Origin: Amorphoplanes friuliensis DSM 7358
GTDB lineage: Bacteria > Actinomycetota > Actinomycetes > Mycobacteriales > Micromonosporaceae
Length of the DNA stretch: 64,000 bases
Reading direction: 5' to 3'
NCBI RefSeq assembly: GCF_000494755.1
Contig: NC_022657.1
Coordinates: forward strand, 6,238,001-6,302,000
The translations under genes were made by a program, and so were the position numbers. The notes under the pieces are model-generated. The model did not search any database and was not told the origin of the DNA. It was given only the letters and a program-made list of their open reading frames with translations. Positions 33,567-41,767 of the stretch are shown here, in pieces (within the stretch, counting starts at the first letter, position 1; each line of letters opens with the position of its first letter).

Positions 33567-34475
33567 CTACAGGTTCTTATCGTAAAAGGTGGCGAGGCGG
33601 TCGACGGCGGCGTCGACGTATTGCGGCACGTCGTACATCTCGTAGTGGCGGGCGCCGGCGACGACCAGGCGGTCGACGGGGTTGGGGGCCAGGTCCCACA
33701 GCCGCCGGGCCGACTCGTCGAAGCCGGTGCCCTCGAGGTGTTCGGCGAGGACCAGCTGCAGCGGCTGGGTCATGAGCTGGTCGACCAGGTGGTAGGCGTC
33801 GTAGCCGAGCAGCAGCGAGTCACCGCGGGAGAGCCGCCGGTTCGTCGAGTGCTCGTTGCCACCGCGTCCGGTGCGGTAGTACGTGATCGCCTGCAGGACG
33901 TCGACGTCGGTGACACCAGCCGCGGCGGCGTCCTCGAGGGTGTCGGGCAGCCAGTTGTCCCGGGTCAGCACGCCGGTCCGGGCTTCCTGCAGGCGCGCCT
34001 CGGCCAAGGCGTCGAGCGCAGCTGCTGGGCCGTCGGGCTGGAAGCCGCGGAACGCCATGCCGATGTTGCCGGGGTCGACGACGCCGACCGCCTTGATGCG
34101 GTGGTCCGTGCGGGCGGTGTGGATGGCGTAACCGCCGCCGGCGCAGATGCCCAGGACACCGATGCGGTGCGGGTCGATGCCGGGGATCGTGCTGAGCGCG
34201 TCGATGGCGTACGAGATGTCCTCACCGCGACGGTAAGGGTCCTCGAGGTCGCGGGGCTCGCCGCCGCTCTGACCCTGGTTGGCGGGATCGAAGACGAGGG
34301 CCGCGATGGTGCGGGCGGCGAGGCGCGACGCATAGTTCGCGCCGATCTGCTCCTTCACGCTGCTGCCGGGCGTGGAGAGAACAACCACGCGCAGCGGTGC
34401 GGCCTCGTCGAGGTCAGCGGGCAGGTGCAGCTCGGCGGCGAGCTCGATCGGCCCGCGCGGGATGGTGATGTGCAT
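33567..34475 (-). CDS. Alpha/beta hydrolase, dienelactone-hydrolase-like
   Basis: 302 residues. LRVVVLSTPGSSVKEQIGAN replaces the usual HG motif near the start; the elbow is GICAGGGYAI, where Cys stands at the nucleophile position as in dienelactone hydrolases; acid and His lie in NPVDRLVVAGARHYEMYD. The substrate cannot be read; relatives act on small esters or lactones. It is divergent from the MarR gene at 34574 across repeated CTAGT sites and is its likely target. Confidence 0.88.
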   Translation of the reverse strand: MHITIPRGPIELAAELHLPADLDEAAPLRVVVLSTPGSSVKEQIGANYASRLAARTIAALVFDPANQGQSGGEPRDLEDPYRRGEDISYAIDALSTIPGIDPHRIGVLGICAGGGYAIHTARTDHRIKAVGVVDPGNIGMAFRGFQPDGPAAALDALAEARLQEARTGVLTRDNWLPDTLEDAAAAGVTDVDVLQAITYYRTGRGGNEHSTNRRLSRGDSLLLGYDAYHLVDQLMTQPLQLVLAEHLEGTGFDESARRLWDLAPNPVDRLVVAGARHYEMYDVPQYVDAAVDRLATFYDKNL

Positions 34476-34520
34476 CGGAGAGCACCCTTCACGTAAAATC
34501 CGTATTGGTACTTTCTTGTT

Positions 34521-34549
34521 CTAGTTCGAAACTAAACTAGTACGAGACT
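34521..34549. promoter_or_regulatory. Tandem MarR-like binding sites
   Basis: CTAGTTCGAAACT (34521-34533) and CTAGTACGAGACT (34537-34549), direct repeats 16 bp apart, are flanked by an outer GGTAC/GTACC pair. TAGTT-CGA-AACTA in the first copy is a palindrome. They occupy the gap between the divergent hydrolase and MarR genes. Confidence 0.6.
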
Positions 34550-34573
34550 GTACCACCTGACGGAGGGACTTGC

Positions 34574-35020
34574 GTGGTGGTGGATGCCGCACGGCTGTGG
34601 ACGCTGAACCACCGCCTGCTGACCGTGGTGCTCGACTCCTGCACGGCCGAGCTGGCCGAGCTGGGACTCGAGACCAAGGAGTTCTTCGTGCTGGCCGAGG
34701 TGGCCGCGTCGCCGTACCCGGCCGAGCTGGCCGCGAAGCTGGTGATCTCCAAGGCCAGCATGACCGGCTACGTGCGCAACCTCGTCGCCAAGGGTTTCCT
34801 GCGGCGCGAGATCGACGACGCGGACCTGCGCCGCCAACGCCTCATCCTGACCCCCGAGGGCGTGACGGCGCGCGACCAGGCGTTGAAGGCGCTCGCGGCC
34901 GGCTTCGAGCTCAGGCTGGCCAGAATCACGCCCGCCGACCGCTCCGAGCTGCAGCGCATCCTCCTCGCCCTGCTCGAGGAAGGGGCCGGCCATGACCTGG
35001 AGCACTCGGGAGCTCGCTGA
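34574..35020 (+). CDS. MarR-family regulator
   Basis: 148 residues from GTG 34574 with GGAGGG 6 nt upstream. The HTH AELAAKLVISKASMTGYVRN and wing REIDDADLRRQRLILTPEGV are typical. It is divergent from the hydrolase gene, with tandem operators between, and its 3' end overlaps a MerR gene by 29 bp, so two regulators are expressed together. Likely a repressor of both directions. Confidence 0.92.
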   Translation: MVVDAARLWTLNHRLLTVVLDSCTAELAELGLETKEFFVLAEVAASPYPAELAAKLVISKASMTGYVRNLVAKGFLRREIDDADLRRQRLILTPEGVTARDQALKALAAGFELRLARITPADRSELQRILLALLEEGAGHDLEHSGAR

Positions 35021-35750
35021 ACTCGCCGGCACCACGGTGAACACCATCCGGCACTACCACCGGCTCGGCCTGCTCGACGACCCGGACCGCCGGTACAACG
35101 GGTACAAGCAGTACGACGTCTCGCATCTGGTCTGCCTGCTGCGGATCCGGCGCCTCGTGGAGCTCGGTGTGCCGCTGTCCGAGGTGGGCGTGGCGAGGTC
35201 GGCCGGCGACGTCCCGCCGGAGGTGCTGCGCCAGGTCGATGCTCAGCTGGCCGCCGAGATCGAGCGCCTGAGCAGGGCCCGGGCCGACATCGCCGTCATT
35301 CTGCGCGACGGCGCACCGGCCGACACCCCCGCCGGCTTCGAGTCGGTCGCGCCCCGGCTGTCGACGGCCGACGCCTCGCTCATCCACGTCTACTCCCGGC
35401 TCTACGACGACGACGCCATGAAGGACCTCGTGCGCATGGTGGAGACCGACACCGACCCCGTCAACGCGGAGATGAACGCCCTGCCCGTGGACGCGGACGA
35501 GGCCACCCGGCAGAGCGTCGCCGAGAGGCTCGCACCGGTCATCGCCCAGAACCTCCTCGATTATCCCTGGCTCAGCGATCCGGCCGCGCACCTGTCCAAC
35601 AGCGAGCAGGTCACCCAGAAGACGTTCGTCGATGCGGTGTCCACGCTCTACAACGCCGCACAGCTCGACGTGCTCACCCGGGCCAGCCTCCTCGCGCATG
35701 AGCAGGTGCGCCGGACCCGGGCGGGCGAGCAGGACGCCGACGTCGATTGA
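34992..35750 (+). CDS. MerR-family regulator with C-terminal helical domain
   Basis: 252 residues. The DNA-binding half (STRELAELAGTTVNTIRHYH, LLDDPDRRYNGYKQYDVSHL) is almost the same as in the short protein at 25107-25484. The second half, LIHVYSRLYDDDAMKDLVRM onward, is an acidic helical domain without Cys, so metal sensing is unlikely; it may bind a small molecule. It starts inside the upstream MarR gene. Confidence 0.9.
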   Translation: MTWSTRELAELAGTTVNTIRHYHRLGLLDDPDRRYNGYKQYDVSHLVCLLRIRRLVELGVPLSEVGVARSAGDVPPEVLRQVDAQLAAEIERLSRARADIAVILRDGAPADTPAGFESVAPRLSTADASLIHVYSRLYDDDAMKDLVRMVETDTDPVNAEMNALPVDADEATRQSVAERLAPVIAQNLLDYPWLSDPAAHLSNSEQVTQKTFVDAVSTLYNAAQLDVLTRASLLAHEQVRRTRAGEQDADVD

Positions 35751-35759
35751 CCGGCCGGC

Positions 35760-36527
35760 TCAGAGCGCGGTGCCGCCCGAGGCGTCGATGACCTGGCCGG
35801 TCACCCAGCGCCCCTCGTCGGAGGCGAGGAAGGCGATGATGCTCGCCACGTCCTCCGGCTCGCCGAGCCGGCCGAGGGCGACCCGGGCAGCCTGCTGCGC
35901 CGCGAGTTCCGCGTTGTCACGCAGGTACTGACTGTTCCTGGTCATGACGACGCCGGGTGACACCGAGTTGACGGTGATTCCCCGCGGGCCCAGATCCAGA
36001 GCCAGATCCAGCGTGAACGTGTTCAGTGCCGCTTTGCTGACGCCGTAGGCCAGCAGTTCCGGGCTCCCGACGGTGGCCGCGAGGCTGGAGATGTTGATGA
36101 TCCGGCCGCCGTCGCGCAGTCGCGGCAGCCCGAGCTTGGTGATGAAGAGCGGCGCCTTCACGTTCACCGCGATCACCTGGTCGAACTCGTCCTCGGGAAG
36201 GTCGGCCAGCCGGGCGAAGCTGCCCTTGGCGGCGTTGTGGACGAGGATGTCGATCTTGCCGTCGGGGACGAACTCCCGACCCGCCTCGTCGAAGGTTTCC
36301 CAGAAGCGAGCCGCATCGCCCGGCACGCCCAGTTCCGTACGCACGGCGAAGGCGCGGCCGCCGTCCTTGAGGATGCGCTCCACGGTGTCGCGGGCCGCCT
36401 CTTCGTCGTGGCCGTAGCCGACGCCGACGGTGGCGCCGTCGCGGGCGAACCGTTCGACGGTCGCCCGGCCGATGCCGTGACTGCCGCCGGTGACGAGCGC
36501 AACTTTGTCCTGCAGTGCTGCTGACAT
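35760..36527 (-). CDS. SDR-family oxidoreductase
   Basis: 255 residues from ATG 36527 with AAGGAG 6 nt upstream. TGGSHGIG near residue 15, HNAAKG in place of the usual NNAG, catalytic Ser in INISSLAA and YGVSKAA with Tyr and Lys, and the C-terminal SDEGRWVTGQVIDASGG motif. An FabG-like NADPH reductase of unknown substrate. It is divergent from the TetR gene across three operator copies and is almost certainly controlled by it. Confidence 0.93.
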   Translation of the reverse strand: MSAALQDKVALVTGGSHGIGRATVERFARDGATVGVGYGHDEEAARDTVERILKDGGRAFAVRTELGVPGDAARFWETFDEAGREFVPDGKIDILVHNAAKGSFARLADLPEDEFDQVIAVNVKAPLFITKLGLPRLRDGGRIINISSLAATVGSPELLAYGVSKAALNTFTLDLALDLGPRGITVNSVSPGVVMTRNSQYLRDNAELAAQQAARVALGRLGEPEDVASIIAFLASDEGRWVTGQVIDASGGTAL

Positions 36528-36538
36528 GACCGCTCCTT

Positions 36539-36624
36539 TGTTGAATGATCGCTCAACAGGCACCGTAGCGCGTTGTTGAGTGATCGTCCAACAACCGGTG
36601 GGCAACTTTTGAGCGATCGCTCTA
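36539..36624. promoter_or_regulatory. Three TetR operators in the SDR/TetR gap
   Basis: TTGA-NN-GATCG-NN-CAA occurs at 36541-36556, 36576-36591 and 36609-36624 (last copy ends CTCTA). The first two are flanked by TG/CA and TGT/ACA to give longer palindromes. The third sits on top of the -10 box of the TetR gene. A TetR dimer would repress both genes. Confidence 0.8.
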
Positions 36625-36628
36625 GAAT
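36623..36628 (+). promoter_or_regulatory. -10 element of TetR gene
   Basis: TAGAAT, 6 nt before GTG 36635 and overlapping the third operator copy. It supports a leaderless start and direct autorepression. Confidence 0.5.
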
Positions 36629-36634
36629 GGCGGC

Positions 36635-37240
36635 GTGGAGACTTCAGAGGTGCGGCGAGGCCGCCCACCGACCTTCGACCGGGCGGCGGCGCTGGCGGCT
36701 GCCACCCGTCTGTTCTGGGAGAACGGGTACGAGGCAACCTCGATCAACGACCTCACCCGGGCGATGGGCATCCGGCCCGGCAGCCTCTACGCGGCCTTCG
36801 GCGACAAGCGGGCGCTCTTCAACGAGGTCGTCGAGGCGTACGGCCGCTCCCCCGCCGGAGAGTTCATCTGGGCCGCCATGGCCAGGGAGCCCACGGCCTT
36901 CAACGCCTTCCACCGCATCCTGCTCGACGCGGCGGCGATGTACACCGACCCGGAAACGCCGGCCGGCAACCTGCTCTGCAGCGCCGCCGCGGCCGACACC
37001 GACGTCGCCACCTACATGCGCGACCTGCGCAACGCCAGCGTCGCCACCTTCGAGCAGCGCCTGAAGACCGCCCAGGACCAGGGCGAACTACCGGCAACGG
37101 CCGAACCTCGCAAGCTGGCCGCGTACTTCACCGCCGTGATCCACGGCATGTCCCAGCGTGCCCGCGACGGCGCCACGGCGGCGGAACTCACCGACACCGC
37201 GGAACTGGCCATGGCCGCCTGGCCGGCACCGACCGATTGA
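36635..37240 (+). CDS. TetR-family repressor
   Basis: 201 residues from GTG 36635. The HTH (about residues 10-56) reads RGRPPTFDRAAALAAATRLF, SINDLTRAMGIRPGSLYAAF and GDKRALFNEVVEAY; the rest is the helical ligand and dimer domain with TPAGNLLCSAA of the AcrR/YxaF type. Operators are visible in its own promoter and towards the divergent SDR gene. The inducer is presumably a substrate of the SDR (inference). Confidence 0.94.
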   Translation: METSEVRRGRPPTFDRAAALAAATRLFWENGYEATSINDLTRAMGIRPGSLYAAFGDKRALFNEVVEAYGRSPAGEFIWAAMAREPTAFNAFHRILLDAAAMYTDPETPAGNLLCSAAAADTDVATYMRDLRNASVATFEQRLKTAQDQGELPATAEPRKLAAYFTAVIHGMSQRARDGATAAELTDTAELAMAAWPAPTD

Positions 37241-37328
37241 CCGACCGATCCACCGAGGGCCGCAACACCGGACAATCGGGGCGTGAGGCGCCGCCGCCCG
37301 GGTGGCGCGTGAAGGACGTGAAAACCGG

Positions 37329-38273
37329 ATGACCAGCCCTGCAACACCGAGCTGGCCGAGCCTGCGGGTCTCGGACTGGACCGCCACCCGCGACACCCTG
37401 CACATGTGGACCCAGATCGTGGGCAAGATCCGGATGGCCCACACGCCACTGCTGAACCACTGGTGGCAGGTGACCCTGTACGTCAGTGCCCGCGGTTTGA
37501 CGACCTCGGCCATCCCGCACCGTACGGGAGCCTTCGAGATCGAATTCGACTTTGTCGGCCACCAGCTCGAGGTCCGCAGCAGCACCGGCGACACGCGGAG
37601 CCTGCCGCTGCGGCCGATGCCGGTCGCCGAGTTCTACACCCGGATCCTGGCGATGCTCGGCGAGCTCGGGATCGAGGCGACGATCCGGCCGCACCCCAAC
37701 GAGGTGGACCCGGCGATCCCCTTTGCCGAGGACTACGAGCACGCCTCCTACGACGCTGCTGCGGTCACGCTGTTCTGGCGGCAACTGCTGCAGGCCAACC
37801 GCGTGATGAGCGAGTTCCGGTCGCACTTCGTCGGCAAGGTCAGCCCGGTGCACTTCTTCTGGGGAGCGATGGACCTGGCCTGCACCCGCTTCTCCGGGCG
37901 TCCCGCGCCGGCACATCCCGGCGGGGCCCCGAACTGCGGGGACTGGGTCATGGTCGAGGGCTACTCGCAGGAGCTGTCCAGCTGCGGCTTCTGGCCCGGC
38001 GGTGGTGAGGAAGGCGCTTTCTACTCCTACGCCTACCCCACCCCTGACGGCTTCGCCGATCAGACGGTCCTTCCCGAGGGAGCCTTCTACAGCAAGGAAT
38101 TCCAGCAGTTCCTGTTCCCGTACGAGGCCGCGCGCGCCGCACCCGACCCGGACCGCGCCGTCGCCGAGTTCCTCCGCAGCACCTACGAGGCCGCCGCAGA
38201 TCTCGGGCAATGGGACCGCGCCGCACTGGAGGACAACCCCGCCCGATGGTCAGTCGGCCGGTCGGAGCCGTAG
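37329..38273 (+). CDS. DUF5996-family protein
   Basis: 314 residues from ATG 37329. PSWPSLRVSDWTATRDTLHM, MAHTPLLNHWWQVTLYVSAR and HFFWGAMDLACTRFSGRPAP are the family signature (conserved Trp, His and Arg clusters). The function is not known; the shape suggests a soluble enzyme with a pocket of aromatic and His residues. It converges with the LuxR ATPase gene, with a 24-bp overlap of 3' ends. Confidence 0.88.
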   Translation: MTSPATPSWPSLRVSDWTATRDTLHMWTQIVGKIRMAHTPLLNHWWQVTLYVSARGLTTSAIPHRTGAFEIEFDFVGHQLEVRSSTGDTRSLPLRPMPVAEFYTRILAMLGELGIEATIRPHPNEVDPAIPFAEDYEHASYDAAAVTLFWRQLLQANRVMSEFRSHFVGKVSPVHFFWGAMDLACTRFSGRPAPAHPGGAPNCGDWVMVEGYSQELSSCGFWPGGGEEGAFYSYAYPTPDGFADQTVLPEGAFYSKEFQQFLFPYEAARAAPDPDRAVAEFLRSTYEAAADLGQWDRAALEDNPARWSVGRSEP

Positions 38274-40982
38274 ACCCGCGGCGAAGTCGATCCGGGCCAG
38301 CTCGGCCCGCGAGGTGATGCCCAGCTTGGGGTAGACGCTGGCCAGGTGGTGGCCGACCGTACGGGGACTGATCAGCAGCTGTTCCGCGATCTCGCGGTTG
38401 GTCAGACGGTCCGCCGCCAGCGCGGCGACCCGCAGCTCCTGCGCAGTGAGGCCGGCCGCCGCCGCGGGACCAGGCGCCCGGGAAGAGGCCGGCCGCTCGG
38501 TCAGGGCGTGCTCGCGCAGCGCCCGCGACCGCAGGGCCACCGCACCCAGGCGGTCGAAGATCTCGGCTGCTTCGGCGAGCTGGTACCGCGCGTCAGCCCG
38601 GCGCCGTGCGCGCCGCAGCCATTCGCCGTACAACAGCCGCAGACGGGCGTACTCGAACGGGTCCGCCCCGACCCCGTCCAGGGCGGCCCGGAACGAGTCC
38701 TCGGCCGCCGGTGTCCTGCCGTGGGCCAGGGCGCGCAGACGGTGGGAAGCCGTCCGAACCCACGGCGCGTCCGTACGCTTGGCCCACCGCTCCATCCTGT
38801 CCACCTGAGCCTCGACGAGGCCGGTGTCACCGGCCTGCACCGCCGCCTCGACGGTGTCCACGGCGGCGAACAGCGCAAACGTCGGGTGGGCGGCCTCGTG
38901 GACGGGGTCGGCGAGACATCGCAGGTCGCTCAGCGCCTCCTGGGGCCGGCCGTCGAACAGCGCCGCCCGCCCGCGGTGCCAGTACGCCGATGCACTGAGC
39001 GCTCGCACTCCCCGCGGGACCGAGACCTCCAGGATCTGCGTGGTGTGCTCGGCGACGGCGCGGCTGTCGCCCCGGGCAGCGGCCAGCAGTCCCAAACACG
39101 AGTGACACTGCGCCGCCACGTGATCCGCCCCGGCCTCGCCGGCCAGCTGCAGCCCTTCGGCCGCCGAGGCCTCCGCGGCGGCCCACCGGCCCGCGGCGAG
39201 GTCGAGCACCGCGGTCTGGGCCAGCACCATGGCCAGGGCGGCGAGTTCGTGCCGCCGCCGCAGCTGCGCCGCCTGTACGCGCAGCACATCGAGCAGTCCG
39301 CCCTCGATCCCCCAGGCCTGGACCAGCGGCACGGGCGGGAGCAGCGTCCACGCGGCCGTACCGAGCCGGCCGACCGTCCGGCTGTCCAGGTCCAGAGAAG
39401 CCGGGGTGATCTCACCGCTCTCGTCGTAACACGACCACCAGTTCCGCAGCACCGGCACCAGCTCGGCCAGCGCGTCCTCGCCGTCGGTGCGTACCGCCCG
39501 CACCTGCTCGAGCGCCTCCTGCTGCAGATCGGGCCGGCCGGCCGACCACGCCGCACGGACCGCCACCGTTCCCAGCTCGATCGCGCGAACGGCGTCGGGG
39601 ACCTCGGCCATGTCGTACACCAGGTAGCGGTGGGCACGTTCGGGAATGCCGTCGGCGAACTCGAGAAGGCCGCGCAACCCGCCGCTCAACCGCACGACGG
39701 CCCGCTCGCCGCACAGTCCCTCGGCCTCGTCGAGCAGCTGTCGCGCGGCCCCGGCGCGGCCGCCGTCCCACGCGGCACGGGCGGCAGCGGCCAACCGGCG
39801 CCCCGCGTCGGCCGATGTCGGCGAGAGCTCCGCCGCCCGGCGCAGCGTGCGTACCGCCACCGGACCCGCACTGCGCCGCAGGCACTGCTCGGCGGCCTCC
39901 TCCAGCAAGGCGGCGACTTCCTCGTCCGGCCCGTCGGCGGCGGCGGACAGATGCCAGGCACGTTCGGCGACGGCATCCCCGGGCAGAGCCGCAGCCAGCG
40001 CCCGGTGCGCGGCCTGCCGGTCCGGGAAAGAGGCGCCGTCGTACACCGCGGCCCGGATCAGCGGGTGCCGGAACTCCAGCCGGTCGCCGGTGGCACGGAT
40101 CAGACCGGAGCGCAGCACCTCGTCCCAGGTGGACGACCCGGCACCCCACTGCGCCCCGGCACGCTGCACAAGATGCCGGTCGCCTCGGTCCTCGGCCGTG
40201 GCCAGCAGCAACAACGCCCGGGCCGGCGGCGTCATGGCGGCAGCCCGGTCACGGAACGCCCGCCGCAACCGCGGCCCCACCTCGGGCGGCGCGTGGTCAT
40301 CGCTACCGTGCTCCAGCGTGGCCAGCTCCTGCAGCGCCAACGGGTTGCCCCCGGCCGCGCGGACCGTACGGTCGACCAGCGCCTCGTCAGCACCCGGCAC
40401 TGCCGCGGCCACGAGCTTGCGGGCGTCGTCCTCGGCCACACCCGTCACCGCCAGCGCGGGCAGCGTCTCCCATGGTCCGGAGGCGGGATCCTCGTGCTCG
40501 GTGAGCAGGACAACAACCGGCTCGGCCGCCACCCGCCGCGCGAGAAAACCGAGGCACTGCGCGCTTGCCTCGTCGACCCACTGGGCGTCATCCACGACCA
40601 CGAGCACCGGACGGTCCCGGGCCAGGCCGGACACCAGCGACAGCACGGCCGCCCCGACGAGAAATCGACCGGCCTGATCCCGGCTCATCCCCAGCGCACC
40701 GCGCAACGCCGCGGCCTGCGGGGCGGCGAGCGTCTCCAGCCGGTCCACCACCGGCCACAGCAGCTCGTGCAACGCCGCGAACGGCAGCTCCGACTCCATC
40801 CGCGTGCCCCGGCACCGCAGGACAACGGCATTGGACGCAGCCGCGACGGCGTACTCGATCAGGGCACTCTTGCCGATGCCCGGCTCACCCCACAGCACCA
40901 GGCCGGACCCCGAGCCGTGCGCCGCCCGCGCCAGCAGCCCGTCGAGCACGGCGAGCTCGGCACGCCGCCCGAACAGCTCCAT
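38250..40982 (-). CDS. Large LuxR-family ATP-binding transcriptional regulator (LAL)
   Basis: 910 residues from ATG 40982 (GGGGGG upstream). N-terminal AAA/NACHT-like domain with Walker A GEPGIGKSA near residue 36 and Walker B VLVVVDDAQWVD; a long TPR-like helical middle (about 330-840); C-terminal HTH (LTAQELRVAALAADRLTNRE, then LLISPRTVGHHLASVYPKLG). LAL regulators activate secondary-metabolite or sugar genes when bound to a ligand or ATP. Here no biosynthetic cluster is adjacent, so its targets are unknown. Confidence 0.93.
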   Translation of the reverse strand: MELFGRRAELAVLDGLLARAAHGSGSGLVLWGEPGIGKSALIEYAVAAASNAVVLRCRGTRMESELPFAALHELLWPVVDRLETLAAPQAAALRGALGMSRDQAGRFLVGAAVLSLVSGLARDRPVLVVVDDAQWVDEASAQCLGFLARRVAAEPVVVLLTEHEDPASGPWETLPALAVTGVAEDDARKLVAAAVPGADEALVDRTVRAAGGNPLALQELATLEHGSDDHAPPEVGPRLRRAFRDRAAAMTPPARALLLLATAEDRGDRHLVQRAGAQWGAGSSTWDEVLRSGLIRATGDRLEFRHPLIRAAVYDGASFPDRQAAHRALAAALPGDAVAERAWHLSAAADGPDEEVAALLEEAAEQCLRRSAGPVAVRTLRRAAELSPTSADAGRRLAAAARAAWDGGRAGAARQLLDEAEGLCGERAVVRLSGGLRGLLEFADGIPERAHRYLVYDMAEVPDAVRAIELGTVAVRAAWSAGRPDLQQEALEQVRAVRTDGEDALAELVPVLRNWWSCYDESGEITPASLDLDSRTVGRLGTAAWTLLPPVPLVQAWGIEGGLLDVLRVQAAQLRRRHELAALAMVLAQTAVLDLAAGRWAAAEASAAEGLQLAGEAGADHVAAQCHSCLGLLAAARGDSRAVAEHTTQILEVSVPRGVRALSASAYWHRGRAALFDGRPQEALSDLRCLADPVHEAAHPTFALFAAVDTVEAAVQAGDTGLVEAQVDRMERWAKRTDAPWVRTASHRLRALAHGRTPAAEDSFRAALDGVGADPFEYARLRLLYGEWLRRARRRADARYQLAEAAEIFDRLGAVALRSRALREHALTERPASSRAPGPAAAAGLTAQELRVAALAADRLTNREIAEQLLISPRTVGHHLASVYPKLGITSRAELARIDFAAGLRLRPAD

Positions 40983-41090
40983 CGTCACGCCCCCCAAGCT
41001 CGCCCCGAACTCTACGACCCTCAGCCGCGCTCAGGGCCGGACACTGAACGGGGCGTCAGTCGTGAACGCTGGTGTCGCCGATCACGGTGC

Positions 41091-41096
41091 TAGCGT
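41091..41096 (+). promoter_or_regulatory. -10 element of PhzF-like gene
   Basis: TAGCGT, 8 nt before ATG 41105 with no Shine-Dalgarno sequence. It suggests a leaderless or very short leader. Confidence 0.4.
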
Positions 41097-41104
41097 TGCC
41101 GCCC

Positions 41105-41767
41105 ATGCCGGAGATCCATGTGGTGCGTGTCTTCTGTGGGCCCGGGGGCGTGCACGGGAACCAGCTCGGCATCGTCCCCGACGGTGGTGAAGTGCCGGAC
41201 CGCTCCGATCGGCAGGCGCTCGCGGCTCGTCTGGGGTACAGCGAGACCGTCTTCGTCGACGATGCCCGGACCGGCTCGGTCGACATCTTCACGCCGAGCG
41301 TGCGGCTTCCGTTCGCGGGCCACCCGCTGGTCGGCGTCTCCTGGTTCCTGCACCGGCGCGGCGTACGGCCGGAGATCCTGCAGCCGCCGGCCGGTGCCGT
41401 GCCCACCTGGGACGAGGGCGAGTTCACCTGGATCCGCGGGCGCGCCGAGTGGGCGCCCGGGCGGCTCCTGCAGGAGTACCCCTCGCCCGCCGCGGTCGAA
41501 GCGCTGACCTCACCACCGCCCGGCGACGGCTGGCTGTACGTGTGGGCGTGGCAGGACCGGGCCGCCGGCTGTGTGCGTACCCGGGGATTTCCGCGCCGCG
41601 GTGACGGGATCACCGAGGATGAGGCGACGGGGGCGTCAGCCGTGGTGCTCACCGCGGCTCTCGGCCGGCCGCTCGACATCACTCAGGGCCGGGGATCGCA
41701 GATCCTGACCCGCCTCGGCCCGGACGGCACCGTCGACGTGGGCGGCCGGGTAGTCGCCGACGACTGA
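41105..41767 (+). CDS. PhzF-family isomerase/epimerase-like protein, short form
   Basis: 220 residues from ATG 41105. IHVVRVFCGPGGVHGNQLGI, LGYSETVFVDDARTGSVDIF with the catalytic Glu, FTPSVRLPFAGHPLVGVSWF and EDEATGASAVVLTAALGRP are PhzF features. PhzF isomerises a phenazine precursor; most relatives have unknown substrates. It is shorter than the 260-300 residues of typical members. The last 132 bp overlap the opposite CPBP gene. Confidence 0.88.
   Translation: MPEIHVVRVFCGPGGVHGNQLGIVPDGGEVPDRSDRQALAARLGYSETVFVDDARTGSVDIFTPSVRLPFAGHPLVGVSWFLHRRGVRPEILQPPAGAVPTWDEGEFTWIRGRAEWAPGRLLQEYPSPAAVEALTSPPPGDGWLYVWAWQDRAAGCVRTRGFPRRGDGITEDEATGASAVVLTAALGRPLDITQGRGSQILTRLGPDGTVDVGGRVVADD

Noticed and set aside
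38346..41093. 915-codon open frame opposite the large LuxR ATPase gene
   Set aside because: The minus strand has Walker motifs and a LuxR HTH in the right order; the plus-strand translation is low-complexity, rich in Arg, Gln and Gly.
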